In this document: positions 17,031-25,555 of the stretch, piece after piece
Numbering within the stretch: the first letter of the stretch is position 1
Layout of the letters: every line of letters begins with the position of its first letter
Assembly (NCBI GenBank): GCA_020636505.1
Contig: JACJXR010000004.1
Location: forward strand, 186,001-250,000
Source: Chitinophagales bacterium
GTDB taxonomy: Bacteria > Bacteroidota > Bacteroidia > Chitinophagales > Chitinophagaceae
Reading direction: 5' to 3'
Length of the DNA: 64,000 nt
The notes under the pieces: generated by a model
What the model was told of the DNA's origin: nothing
Database searches by the model: none
The model's input: the letters and a program-made list of their open reading frames with translations, nothing else
Position numbers and translations under genes: made by a program

Positions 17031-18452
17031 ATGTTACATAAGACAAAAGTAATTGCAACAGTAGGCCCTGCATCAAACACATACGAAAAGCTATTGGCTC
17101 TGGTGGAGGCCGGTGTCAATGTATTCAGACTCAACTTTTCTCATGGCACACACGAGTCTCATAAAGAGGTGATAGAGTACATAAAACGTATCAACGAAAA
17201 CTTTCCTTTCAACATAGCCATTCTTGCAGATTTGCAGGGTCCAAAATTGAGGGTAGGTGAAATAAAGGATAATGCTCTTGAGCTGAACGAAGGTGACGAA
17301 ATATATTTCACCAACGAAAAAGTGATAGGCACGCACGAGAACATCTACATTTCATACCCCAACTTTCATAAAGATGTACGCATAGGCGAGACCATATTGT
17401 TGGACGACGGTAAAATAGAAGTGGTGGTAACGGGCATCGGCGAAGACAACAGAGTGAAAGCCAAAGTATCGGTTGCCGGAACACTATCCTCAAAAAAGGG
17501 TGTGAATCTGCCTGACACTAACATCTCACTCCCCTCCCTTTCAGAAAAAGACCTCAAGGATATAGAGTTTATTGTCGGTCAATCCATTGGCTGGATAGCG
17601 CTTTCTTTCGTCAGAAAGCCAAGTGATATTCATGGTCTCAGAAACATACTTATAGAAAAAGGGAGTCATGCCAAGATAATCGCCAAAATAGAGAAACCCG
17701 AAGCACTCAATCACTTAAGAGAAATAATATTGGCCAGTGATGCAGTAATGGTTGCGCGAGGAGACCTTGGAGTGGAACTACCTCTTGAGCAAATACCGAT
17801 GATACAAAAGAACATCATCAGAAAGTGTATACACAGAGCCAAACCGGTGATTATCGCAACACAGATGATGGAGAGCATGATGGACCGCACACGCCCCAAC
17901 CGTAGTGAGATAACGGATGTTGCCAATGCTGTGCTCGAAGGTGCCGATGCTGTAATGCTGAGTGGAGAAACCGCAATGGGGCAATACCCCACACAAGTGG
18001 TGGAGACCATGGTAAGCATTATAAGAGAAGTGGAGAAAGAAGAGATAGTATATAACCGTAACCTGACACCACAACCTCATTCACCGTCCTTTCTCAGCGA
18101 TGCCTTGTGTTACAACGCCTGCGAAGTGGCCAAGGATGTTAATGCCAACGCTTTGATAGGTATGACTCAATCAGGATATACTGGCTTTATGCTATCCAGC
18201 TTCAGACCGCGTTCACCACTGTATATATTCACAAAAACAGAATCATTGGTAAACCAGTTGAGCCTAAGTTGGGGAGTACAAGCATTCTACCACGTACATT
18301 CCGAAGATCTTGACCAAATATTCGACAAACAGTGTGATATGCTGAAAGAAAAAGGGCTGTTGAAGTCGGGTGATATTGTGATACATACAGGCAGTATTCC
18401 TGTACGGGAACAACTACCCACGAATATGCTTAAGATATGGCGCGTTTCTTAG
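17031..18452 (+). CDS. pyk: Pyruvate kinase
   Basis: 473 residues. MLHKTKVIATVGPAS is the classical N-terminus. Active-site segments are VFRLNFSHGTHE, IIAKIEKPEAL (K-x-E for Mg2+/phosphoenolpyruvate) and VMVARGDLGVELP. ATQMMESMMDRTRPNRSE is the signature helix, and a C-terminal regulatory domain follows (about 350-473). It makes pyruvate and ATP from phosphoenolpyruvate and ADP. AGGAGG abuts the ATG with no spacer; an in-frame stop lies 13 nt upstream, so no other start is possible. The zero spacing and the rarity of Shine-Dalgarno use in this phylum suggest the purine run is not a normal ribosome site. Its last 16 nt overlap the next gene. Confidence 0.96.
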   Translation: MLHKTKVIATVGPASNTYEKLLALVEAGVNVFRLNFSHGTHESHKEVIEYIKRINENFPFNIAILADLQGPKLRVGEIKDNALELNEGDEIYFTNEKVIGTHENIYISYPNFHKDVRIGETILLDDGKIEVVVTGIGEDNRVKAKVSVAGTLSSKKGVNLPDTNISLPSLSEKDLKDIEFIVGQSIGWIALSFVRKPSDIHGLRNILIEKGSHAKIIAKIEKPEALNHLREIILASDAVMVARGDLGVELPLEQIPMIQKNIIRKCIHRAKPVIIATQMMESMMDRTRPNRSEITDVANAVLEGADAVMLSGETAMGQYPTQVVETMVSIIREVEKEEIVYNRNLTPQPHSPSFLSDALCYNACEVAKDVNANALIGMTQSGYTGFMLSSFRPRSPLYIFTKTESLVNQLSLSWGVQAFYHVHSEDLDQIFDKQCDMLKEKGLLKSGDIVIHTGSIPVREQLPTNMLKIWRVS

Positions 18453-19021
18453 TATTGTTTTTACTGCTTTACTCAAACACACAAGCACAATATTATAGGC
18501 TATCATATACTCCTGCATCTCTACCCGAGCTGTACAACACAATACATTTACAATTAGAGCACGTTAATGCCGACTCGACCGTCACACCTGTTCGAGGTAA
18601 CTACCGGTTGATACCTCATCATGGTAATATCAAGAAGAGCGAATACACGTTCAACTATTATGACTTGTATGAAAACGACGGCAAGCTTACGTTTGATGTG
18701 ATTCATGCAGGCGATACGTCAACTGTGGTTTTGGGACTTCCGATAATGACCGGTTTAAGGTTCAATCTCTATACTGACAGTATAAAACCTGTCATGAATT
18801 ACTACATAAATGTAGAGGGAACTTTCTCCAACGGAAAAACTTTTCCTGTCGATACGGCATTTCTTCGGTTAAGTTGCAGCAGCGGGAGTATGCAAGGCAT
18901 GGAGTGGCGAAAACCGGCAAAGATCACGTTCGACAAAGTCACGTTCACAGCCATTTCAAAATACGCCCCTGTGTTGGCTATAGATACTACCCTATATCTT
19001 CGGAAAGAGTATGAAGAATAG
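18437..19021 (+). CDS. Exported protein of unknown function
   Basis: 194 residues. The signal peptide is MARFLVLFLLLYSNTQA, with Gln18 as the first mature residue (A|QYYRL). The rest is predicted beta-rich, with no motif I recognise; two Cys-free halves and a single central LSCSSG. The start lies 16 nt inside the 3' end of pyk, so translation may be coupled to the glycolytic gene, but a link in function is not evident. It converges with panC, leaving only 3 bp between the stops. Small beta-rich periplasmic or outer-membrane-associated proteins of this size are common in Bacteroidota and mostly uncharacterised. Confidence 0.7.
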   Translation: MARFLVLFLLLYSNTQAQYYRLSYTPASLPELYNTIHLQLEHVNADSTVTPVRGNYRLIPHHGNIKKSEYTFNYYDLYENDGKLTFDVIHAGDTSTVVLGLPIMTGLRFNLYTDSIKPVMNYYINVEGTFSNGKTFPVDTAFLRLSCSSGSMQGMEWRKPAKITFDKVTFTAISKYAPVLAIDTTLYLRKEYEE

Positions 19022-19024
19022 TCA

Positions 19025-19876
19025 CTAATTGAGCAGCATATTATCTATCAAGCGTATGCTCCCTATCTTGGCGGCTATAAGAGCCACCATTTTTCTATCG
19101 GAATCATATTCGTCCAGCAGTTCGAGCGTATTAGCATCGGCTAGTGCCACATAATCCGGAACAAACCCTTTGGCTTCCAGCAGCTCTACGCTCTCCTTAT
19201 GAACCACTTTGAAGTTACCATCTTCTGCTTTGGACCTTATTGATACCAAACATTGATAAATAGTGCCTGCAACGTTTCGTTGAGGGTCTGTCAATCGCTT
19301 GTTTCTAGAACTTAATGCCAAACCATCTGCCGCTCTCTTGGTATCGCATATCACCACTTGCACCTTATCCTGCAATCCTTTCTGCTTTATCAGCGAAGTC
19401 AATACCATACATTGTTGGTAATCTTTTTGGCCGATATACATCTTGTCAGGTTGTACGATATCAAGGAAACGACCTACAACCTGCCCTACTCCCTTAAAAT
19501 GCCCGGGACGGTGTGCGCCTTCCAATATGGTCTCCAAATACCCGAAATCGAATGAAGGTGTTGCATCATCCCCGTCGGGATACATTTCCGTCACAGAAGG
19601 CAGAAAAAGCACATCACAACCGTTTTCTTGTAACTCGGTAATATCCTCATCTATTGTTATCGGATACTGTTCGTAATCCGATTTATCATTGAACTGAGTA
19701 GGATTTACAAATATGCTAACAACGCTTGTCACACCTTCGCCATTAGCCTCATTTAGCAGAGAAATATGTCCGGTGTGCAATGCACCCATCGTGGGAACAA
19801 AACTCACGAAACCTCCTTTCTCTTTGATTTTCAATAGGTAACGAATTAAACCTTCTGCTTTTTTGAATATTACCAT
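19025..19876 (-). CDS. panC: Pantothenate synthetase (pantoate-beta-alanine ligase)
   Basis: 283 residues, full length. PTMGALHTGHISLL contains the HIGH-like nucleotide motif of the cytidylyltransferase superfamily (HTGH). FVNPTQFN, GQKDYQQ and SSRNKRL are the pantoate- and ATP-binding segments of PanC. It joins pantoate and beta-alanine with ATP to give pantothenate for CoA synthesis. It is divergent from the glycogen-synthase-like gene, with 103 bp between starts. In many Bacteroidota panD (aspartate decarboxylase) lies beside panC; it is absent here, so beta-alanine must come from a gene elsewhere. Confidence 0.95.
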   Translation of the reverse strand: MVIFKKAEGLIRYLLKIKEKGGFVSFVPTMGALHTGHISLLNEANGEGVTSVVSIFVNPTQFNDKSDYEQYPITIDEDITELQENGCDVLFLPSVTEMYPDGDDATPSFDFGYLETILEGAHRPGHFKGVGQVVGRFLDIVQPDKMYIGQKDYQQCMVLTSLIKQKGLQDKVQVVICDTKRAADGLALSSRNKRLTDPQRNVAGTIYQCLVSIRSKAEDGNFKVVHKESVELLEAKGFVPDYVALADANTLELLDEYDSDRKMVALIAAKIGSIRLIDNMLLN

Positions 19877-19918
19877 ATCTCAATGCCTGTCTTTCAAGCG
19901 CGTAAATTAATATTTTCG

Positions 19919-19926
19919 TAATTTTG
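19919..19926 (+). promoter_or_regulatory. Putative -7 element of the glycogen-synthase-like gene
   Basis: TAATTTTG, an exact TAnnTTTG match, 53 bp upstream of the ATG at 19980, within the divergent panC intergenic region. No -33 TTG at the standard spacing. Confidence 0.5.
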
Positions 19927-19979
19927 CAATCAATTTCGTCGAATATATTATTTCTTTTTAATCAATCTAATATCTAAGC

Positions 19980-20804
19980 ATGCCTCAAGACAAAAAACGT
20001 GTCTTAATTATTGCCAACGAGCTATCTCCTTATATCGAGTTCACTGATTTTGCGAAAGTACTAAATAGTCTCGCAGTTAAGACCTTCGATAGCGGTATGG
20101 AAATAAGAGTGATAATGCCGCGTTTCGGCACTATCAACGAACGTAGACACAGACTGCATGAAGTAGTACGCTTATCAGGTATCAACATCATCATAGATAA
20201 AGATGATTACCCACTGATAATCAAAGTTGCGTCTTTGCCTAATGCAAGGTTGCAAGTATACTTCATGGACAATGAGGACTATTTCAAGCGTAAAGCGGTC
20301 TTTAATGATGATAAAGGCAACTTCTTTGAAGATAATGCCGAAAGAATGATTTTTTTCTGCAAAAGCGCACTGGAAACCGTTAAGAAATTCGGATGGCCTC
20401 CTGACGTGATCCATTGTCACGGATGGATGACATCATTGGTTCCTCTGTATTTGAAGACTGCCTATAAAAAAGAGCCTGTTTTCAATTACTCTAAAGTAAT
20501 ATACACAGCTCAAAGTCCGGAATTCAAGGATAAGCTGAACAGTAGCTTTGTGAAAAAAGCCATTATAAGCAGCGAGATCAAGGAAAAAGACCTTGATATG
20601 TTCAAAGCCGGCACCAACAAAGCACTTACATTGGGCGCTAGCAAAAGTGCGGATGTGGTGATACATGGTGATATGAAGGTGCAGAAAGAGCTTGCAGATG
20701 AAATAAAAGCCAGCCGTTACAAAAAAGTAGTTAAGTACGATGAAAGCTGGAACGAAGATGCCACTCCACTTCTTGACCTGTACCAAAGCTTAACAGAGTC
20801 TTAG
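19980..20804 (+). CDS. Short glycogen/starch synthase-like protein (GT5 N-terminal half only)
   Basis: 274 residues, about half of a normal GlgA (~480). It corresponds to the N-terminal Rossmann half of GT5 synthases: VLIIANELSPYIEF at the start, VIMPRFGTI near residue 50 and DVIHCHGWMTSLVPLYLK near 142-160 (the H-x-H-x-W stretch). The donor-binding half is missing entirely. The ADP-glucose loop K-x-G-G-L-x-D that should follow residue 20 is replaced by EFTDFAKVL. Glycogen synthesis by this protein alone is therefore not expected. The order panC / this gene / DUF4270 / glmS recurs in Bacteroidota as far as I recall, so it is a conserved family, not a decayed pseudogene. Role unknown. Confidence 0.85.
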   Translation: MPQDKKRVLIIANELSPYIEFTDFAKVLNSLAVKTFDSGMEIRVIMPRFGTINERRHRLHEVVRLSGINIIIDKDDYPLIIKVASLPNARLQVYFMDNEDYFKRKAVFNDDKGNFFEDNAERMIFFCKSALETVKKFGWPPDVIHCHGWMTSLVPLYLKTAYKKEPVFNYSKVIYTAQSPEFKDKLNSSFVKKAIISSEIKEKDLDMFKAGTNKALTLGASKSADVVIHGDMKVQKELADEIKASRYKKVVKYDESWNEDATPLLDLYQSLTES

Positions 20805-20839
20805 AATATCTTTTATCATCTTCGTACAAAATTGCAGCA

Positions 20840-22270
20840 TTGAGACACCGAAACTTCTCGTTTAGAATTGCACTGACAACCCTGATAATATCGGTAATGG
20901 CTACCGGGTGTAAAGAAGACACCGTAATAAAGGCCAGCATTGCGCCCGGAAATGATGTTTTCGGTACCGTAACAATTCCCGATACGTTTACCAAGATCAC
21001 CAAAACCGTGCTCACTGACACCATGAATACCAGTGAGCGTTATTCAGACCTACCGATACTGCATGCATTGGGTAGCATTTACGACCCATACTTCGGTAAA
21101 ACAAGCGCAGGTATTTACTTACAAGTTCTGCCACCGACACCATATTTCAGGTTCGCAGGAGAAGGTATAGATTATACCATAGACTCAGCAGTTTTGGTGC
21201 TACCCTATTTGGGCCAAGCTTGGGGCGATAGTGTAAACCCTGATAACCAAAAGTTTGTGGTACATGAGTTGACCGAGTCTATGGACGTGGCAGCCACATA
21301 TTACAGTGACCGCAAATTGAATATGAACAGCACTCCAATAGCTTCCGTAACGGTGGATATGAAGAAGATGCTGAACGAAATTCCGGCAGGCATAATCGAC
21401 ACTCCCGGTAATACACATTTGAGACTAAAACTTAATGATGCATTTAAGGATAAGATTAGATCACATGTAGTTACGACTACTTTTGATAACGATGCCAACT
21501 TCCTTTCTGTCTTTAAAGGCTTTTTCATTGGTCCCGGGGATACCAACACAAAAACAAACTTGTTGCCTTACTTCTTGCTGAACGGTACCAAAAACTACGA
21601 TAGAGCTGCAATTGTGTTTTACTATAGAGATAACGGTAGCACAACCACTAAGGTGGCGTATTTCAGCTACGTTTTTGACAAAACCGCCAACTACAACTTG
21701 GTTATCAAGAACTACACAGGAACAAGAGCTCAATATTGGATAAACAGATACCAATCTGCACCAAATGTATCGGACGATACCGTTTTGATACAAAACTCAC
21801 CCGGTGTGGCTATGGATTTACGTATCCCATATGTCAAAAACCTACCTGTAGCCTCCATAGTAAAGGCTGAATTGGTAATCACAAAAGTGCTTTCGGGTAA
21901 TGCGGATAGTTTGATAGAGCCGAACAGGCTTGTACCGGTGGGTGTAGATGATGATGGTAACCTGTACAATATAAGAGACTACAACCCTCTCACTTCATCA
22001 GCAGTTGCCTTTGTAGATGGATATGCCCGTAAGGAAAAAGATGAAAATAATAACGATGTAATAAGATACCGTATCAATATCCCAAGAGAAGTCCAAAAGA
22101 CTATCACAGATACTATTACAGGTAAACCTAATGAATTACATTTGCGTATAAAGGGTGCCAATGGCCTACCCGGTTTCATAGGTTTACCGGGAGCATACAG
22201 ATTGGTGGCAGCAGGTAACAGCGGCACTTATAAAGTTCAATTGAACATCGTTTACGCAAAACCAGATTAA
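20840..22270 (+). CDS. DUF4270 family lipoprotein
   Basis: 476 residues. The start is TTG at 20840; a lipoprotein signal peptide follows with lipobox VMATGC (Cys23 or so, followed by KED). The mature part is beta-rich, with DLPILHALGSIYDPYFGKT near its start. This and the position directly upstream of glmS fit DUF4270, a Bacteroidota family of cell-envelope proteins without known function. Lys-Glu-Asp after the lipidated Cys resembles the charged export signals of surface-exposed Bacteroidota lipoproteins. It lies 35 bp after the glycogen-synthase-like gene and 13 bp before glmS, so it is probably in one operon with them. Confidence 0.8.
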   Translation: MRHRNFSFRIALTTLIISVMATGCKEDTVIKASIAPGNDVFGTVTIPDTFTKITKTVLTDTMNTSERYSDLPILHALGSIYDPYFGKTSAGIYLQVLPPTPYFRFAGEGIDYTIDSAVLVLPYLGQAWGDSVNPDNQKFVVHELTESMDVAATYYSDRKLNMNSTPIASVTVDMKKMLNEIPAGIIDTPGNTHLRLKLNDAFKDKIRSHVVTTTFDNDANFLSVFKGFFIGPGDTNTKTNLLPYFLLNGTKNYDRAAIVFYYRDNGSTTTKVAYFSYVFDKTANYNLVIKNYTGTRAQYWINRYQSAPNVSDDTVLIQNSPGVAMDLRIPYVKNLPVASIVKAELVITKVLSGNADSLIEPNRLVPVGVDDDGNLYNIRDYNPLTSSAVAFVDGYARKEKDENNNDVIRYRINIPREVQKTITDTITGKPNELHLRIKGANGLPGFIGLPGAYRLVAAGNSGTYKVQLNIVYAKPD

Positions 22271-22283
22271 AAACACTTTTTCT

Positions 22284-24122
22284 ATGTGCGGTATTGTTGG
22301 TTATATCGGTAACAGAGACGCTTTCCCAATATTGATAAAGGGTCTGAAAAGGCTTGAATACCGTGGCTACGACAGTGCCGGTGTTGCATTGCTGAACGGA
22401 GACTTGGCCTTATATAAAAAAGCGGGCAAAGTAAGTGAGTTGGAAAAGATCACCAATGGACAAAAATTATCCGCAAACATAGGTATAGGCCATACACGTT
22501 GGGCAACACATGGAGAGCCCAATGACAACAACGCTCACCCACATATTTCTCAATCGGGCAACCTTGCCATCATACACAATGGCATCATTGAGAACTATGC
22601 TTCCATTAAGGCAGAGCTTGAAAAACGTGGTTACAAATTCAGTTCGGATACCGATACGGAAGTATTGATAAACCTGATCGAAGAAGTAAGGCAAAAAGAC
22701 ACACCTATATTGGAAGATGCAGTGCGAGTTGCATTGAACCAAGTGGTTGGAGCTTATGCAATAGTTGTAATCGACAAAAACAACCCAGACCAGTTGGTTG
22801 CCGCAAGAAAAGGCAGCCCATTGGTAATAGGTGTAGGAGACAACGAGTTCTTTATCGCATCCGATGCATCACCTATCATTGAGTATACCAAAAATGTGGT
22901 TTACCTAGACGATCAGGAATACGCTGTGGTTAATCGCGATGGCAGTTTTACCGTTAAGACATTAGCAAACATAAAGATGACTCCAGCCATTCAAGAGCTT
23001 GAAATGAGCCTTGAAATGATAGAAAAGGGAGGTTTTGAGCACTTCATGCTCAAAGAAATATACGAACAGCCGAAAGTTATTGCAGATTGCCTTCGTGGAA
23101 GGATGAATGCACAGCAGGGCTGGATAAAACTGGGTGGACTTTCCGAGTACATCAACCGTATAGACAATGCCAAAAGGTTTTTGATATCCGCATGTGGTAC
23201 ATCATGGCACAGTGGACTCATCGGTGAGTATTTGATAGAGGATCTTGCTCGTGTACCTGTTGAAGTGGAGTATGCATCTGAATTCAGATACAGAAACCCG
23301 ATAATCAACGAAGATGATGTTGTGATAGCCATATCTCAATCGGGTGAAACGGCTGATACACTTGCAGCAATAGGGTTGGCCAAACAGCATAGAGCGCTTA
23401 TCTATGGCATATGTAATGTGATAGGCTCCTCAATAGCACGTGCATCTCATGCAGGCTCTTATACACACGCAGGCCCTGAGATAGGCGTAGCTTCCACAAA
23501 AGCATTTTCAACACAGATAACCATCTTGACGCTTATTGCACTGCAAATAGCTCAGGAAAAAGGAACAATTTCCACTTCTAAGCTTCGTGAGATACTTTAC
23601 GAACTGGAAAACATTCCTAAAAAGATAGAAGAAGTACTAAAACTCGATAGCCAAATCAAGGAGCTTGCAGAGATATATAAAGATGCTCACAACTTCCTGT
23701 ACTTGGGTAGAGGTTATAACTTCCCTGTTGCACTAGAGGGCGCATTGAAACTGAAAGAGATATCTTACATACATGCAGAGGGATACCCTGCAGCCGAAAT
23801 GAAACATGGTCCCATAGCGCTTATCGACGAAGATATGCCGGTCGTGTTCTTGGCTACGAATCAAAGTGCATACGAGAAAATAGTATCAAACATACAAGAA
23901 GTAAAGGCGAGAAAAGGTAAGATAATAGCTGTGGTACATAAGGGAGATACCGAAATCAAGAAGCTTGCAGACCACGTTATTGAAGTTCCCGAGACTGAAG
24001 AGGTACTTTCTCCATTGGTAAGTATTGTTCCATTGCAGCTACTTGCCTACCATATCGCAATATTCAGAGGTTGTAATGTTGACCAACCACGAAACTTGGC
24101 AAAATCAGTAACAGTAGAATAA
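22284..24122 (+). CDS. glmS: Glutamine-fructose-6-phosphate aminotransferase (isomerising)
   Basis: 612 residues. Cys2 (MCGIVGYIG) is the nucleophile of the class II glutaminase domain (about 1-220), with HTRWATHGEPND and HNGIIENY. Two SIS domains follow (about 285-425 and 455-600), with SACGTSWHSG, ISQSGETADTL and the C-terminal LAKSVTVE. It converts fructose 6-phosphate and glutamine to glucosamine 6-phosphate, the entry point to UDP-GlcNAc for peptidoglycan, lipid A and the surface polysaccharides encoded at the left of the window. It starts 13 bp after the DUF4270 gene. No glmS ribozyme-like leader is possible in so short a gap. Confidence 0.97.
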   Translation: MCGIVGYIGNRDAFPILIKGLKRLEYRGYDSAGVALLNGDLALYKKAGKVSELEKITNGQKLSANIGIGHTRWATHGEPNDNNAHPHISQSGNLAIIHNGIIENYASIKAELEKRGYKFSSDTDTEVLINLIEEVRQKDTPILEDAVRVALNQVVGAYAIVVIDKNNPDQLVAARKGSPLVIGVGDNEFFIASDASPIIEYTKNVVYLDDQEYAVVNRDGSFTVKTLANIKMTPAIQELEMSLEMIEKGGFEHFMLKEIYEQPKVIADCLRGRMNAQQGWIKLGGLSEYINRIDNAKRFLISACGTSWHSGLIGEYLIEDLARVPVEVEYASEFRYRNPIINEDDVVIAISQSGETADTLAAIGLAKQHRALIYGICNVIGSSIARASHAGSYTHAGPEIGVASTKAFSTQITILTLIALQIAQEKGTISTSKLREILYELENIPKKIEEVLKLDSQIKELAEIYKDAHNFLYLGRGYNFPVALEGALKLKEISYIHAEGYPAAEMKHGPIALIDEDMPVVFLATNQSAYEKIVSNIQEVKARKGKIIAVVHKGDTEIKKLADHVIEVPETEEVLSPLVSIVPLQLLAYHIAIFRGCNVDQPRNLAKSVTVE

Positions 24123-24156
24123 ACGAAACATAAACAATTTAAATATTTAATAAAGA

Positions 24157-25410
24157 ATGCCATACTTATTTACATCGGAATCTGTTTCTGAAGGGCATCC
24201 CGACAAAGTTGCCGATCAGATATCAGATGCATTAGTCGATAATTTCTTAGCATGGGACAGTAACTCAAAGATCGCATGCGAAACTCTTGTCACGACAGGT
24301 CAGGTAGTTCTTGCCGGTGAGGTGAAATGTAATACATATATAGATGTACAGAGCATTGCTCGTGATGTTATCACCAAAATAGGCTATACCAAAAGCGAAT
24401 ACATGTTCGAAGCCAACTCTTGTGGAGTACTTTCGGCCATACACGAACAGTCGCCTGACATCAACCAAGGTGTAGACAAGAAAAAGAAAGAAGAGCAAGG
24501 TGCAGGTGACCAAGGTATGATGTTCGGTTATGCAACCAACGAAACAGCAAGCTATATGCCGTTGGCATTGGATATGGCTCACGTATTGTTGCGCGAGTTG
24601 GCAGCCATCAGAAAAGAAGGCAAGAAAATGAAATACCTTCGCCCTGATGCAAAAAGCCAAGTAACTCTTGAATACAACGATGATAATACACCTGTCCGTA
24701 TCGATGCAATAGTTATTTCAACTCAACATGATGATTTTGATACTGAGAAAAAGATGCTCGATACCATCAAAAAGGACATCATCAACATACTGATACCTAC
24801 CGTTAAGAAAAGGTATCCTCAGTACAAACATCTTTTCAACGATAAGATCAAATACCACATCAACCCAACAGGTAAGTTTGTTATAGGTGGTCCTCACGGG
24901 GATACAGGTCTTACAGGCCGTAAGATAATCGTAGATACTTACGGTGGTAAAGGTGCTCACGGTGGTGGTGCATTTTCAGGTAAAGACCCAAGTAAAGTTG
25001 ACCGTTCAGCGGCATATGCAACAAGGCACATAGCCAAAAACTTGGTTGCTGCAGGTGTTTGTAACGAAGTTCTTGTTCAAGTATCATACGCCATCGGCGT
25101 TGCAAAGCCAATGGGTGTATACGTTAACACTTACGGAACAGCCAATGTTAATATGACAGACGGTGAGATTTCCAAAATTGTTGAGAAGGTATTTGACATG
25201 AGACCTTACTTCATCGAGAAGCGATTGAAGCTACGTCAACCAATGTATAGTGAATCAGCTGCTTACGGGCACATGGGACGCCAACCGGAGACAGTTACCA
25301 AGTCTTTCACCAATGGTGAAGGCAAAAGCAAGAAAGTACAAGTGGAATTATTTACTTGGGAGAAGTTGGACTATGTAGATAAAGTGAAGAAGGCGTTCAA
25401 GATCAAATAA
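24157..25410 (+). CDS. metK: S-adenosylmethionine synthetase
   Basis: 417 residues. SESVSEGHPDKVADQISDA holds the ATP-binding His. GDQGMMFGYATNE and GGGAFSGKDPSKVDRSAAY are the two signature motifs of MetK. It makes S-adenosylmethionine from methionine and ATP; the enzyme is a cytosolic tetramer. It lies 34 bp downstream of glmS on the same strand and is closed by a strong terminator, so it could be the last gene of the glmS transcription unit. No SAM riboswitch can fit in the intergenic gap. Confidence 0.97.
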   Translation: MPYLFTSESVSEGHPDKVADQISDALVDNFLAWDSNSKIACETLVTTGQVVLAGEVKCNTYIDVQSIARDVITKIGYTKSEYMFEANSCGVLSAIHEQSPDINQGVDKKKKEEQGAGDQGMMFGYATNETASYMPLALDMAHVLLRELAAIRKEGKKMKYLRPDAKSQVTLEYNDDNTPVRIDAIVISTQHDDFDTEKKMLDTIKKDIINILIPTVKKRYPQYKHLFNDKIKYHINPTGKFVIGGPHGDTGLTGRKIIVDTYGGKGAHGGGAFSGKDPSKVDRSAAYATRHIAKNLVAAGVCNEVLVQVSYAIGVAKPMGVYVNTYGTANVNMTDGEISKIVEKVFDMRPYFIEKRLKLRQPMYSESAAYGHMGRQPETVTKSFTNGEGKSKKVQVELFTWEKLDYVDKVKKAFKIK

Positions 25411-25431
25411 GAATAAAATATCCCAATAAAA

Positions 25432-25464
25432 TAAAGCCCCTGCAATTGCAGGGGCTTTATTTTT
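25432..25464 (+). terminator. Intrinsic terminator after metK
   Basis: A perfect palindrome at 25432-25459 with 14-base arms (GCCCCTGC core) followed by five T. It starts 22 bp past the metK stop. Confidence 0.9.
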
Positions 25465-25506
25465 ACCAGTGACTTTTCAGTTAAACATCTTATTATTCAT
25501 ACTAAT

Positions 25507-25536
25507 AAAAACGGCTCGCAATTGCGAGCCGTTTTT
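25507..25536 (-). terminator. Intrinsic terminator after the GEVED T9SS gene
   Basis: A perfect 30-bp palindrome (AAAAACGGCTCGCAA and its complement) with A/T tails on both sides. It lies 20 bp past the minus-strand stop and can act in both directions as a second barrier behind metK. Confidence 0.85.
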
Positions 25537-25555
25537 GTATAGAAAGATTATTGTA

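Noticed and set aside
22271..22283. glmS ribozyme or SAM riboswitch upstream of glmS or metK
   Set aside because: The gaps are 13 and 34 bp, too short for either structure.
25432..25536. Two perfect palindromes between metK and the GEVED gene, considered as attachment or recombination sites
   Set aside because: Each has A/T tails and stands behind a stop codon; they are ordinary convergent terminators with different stem sequences.
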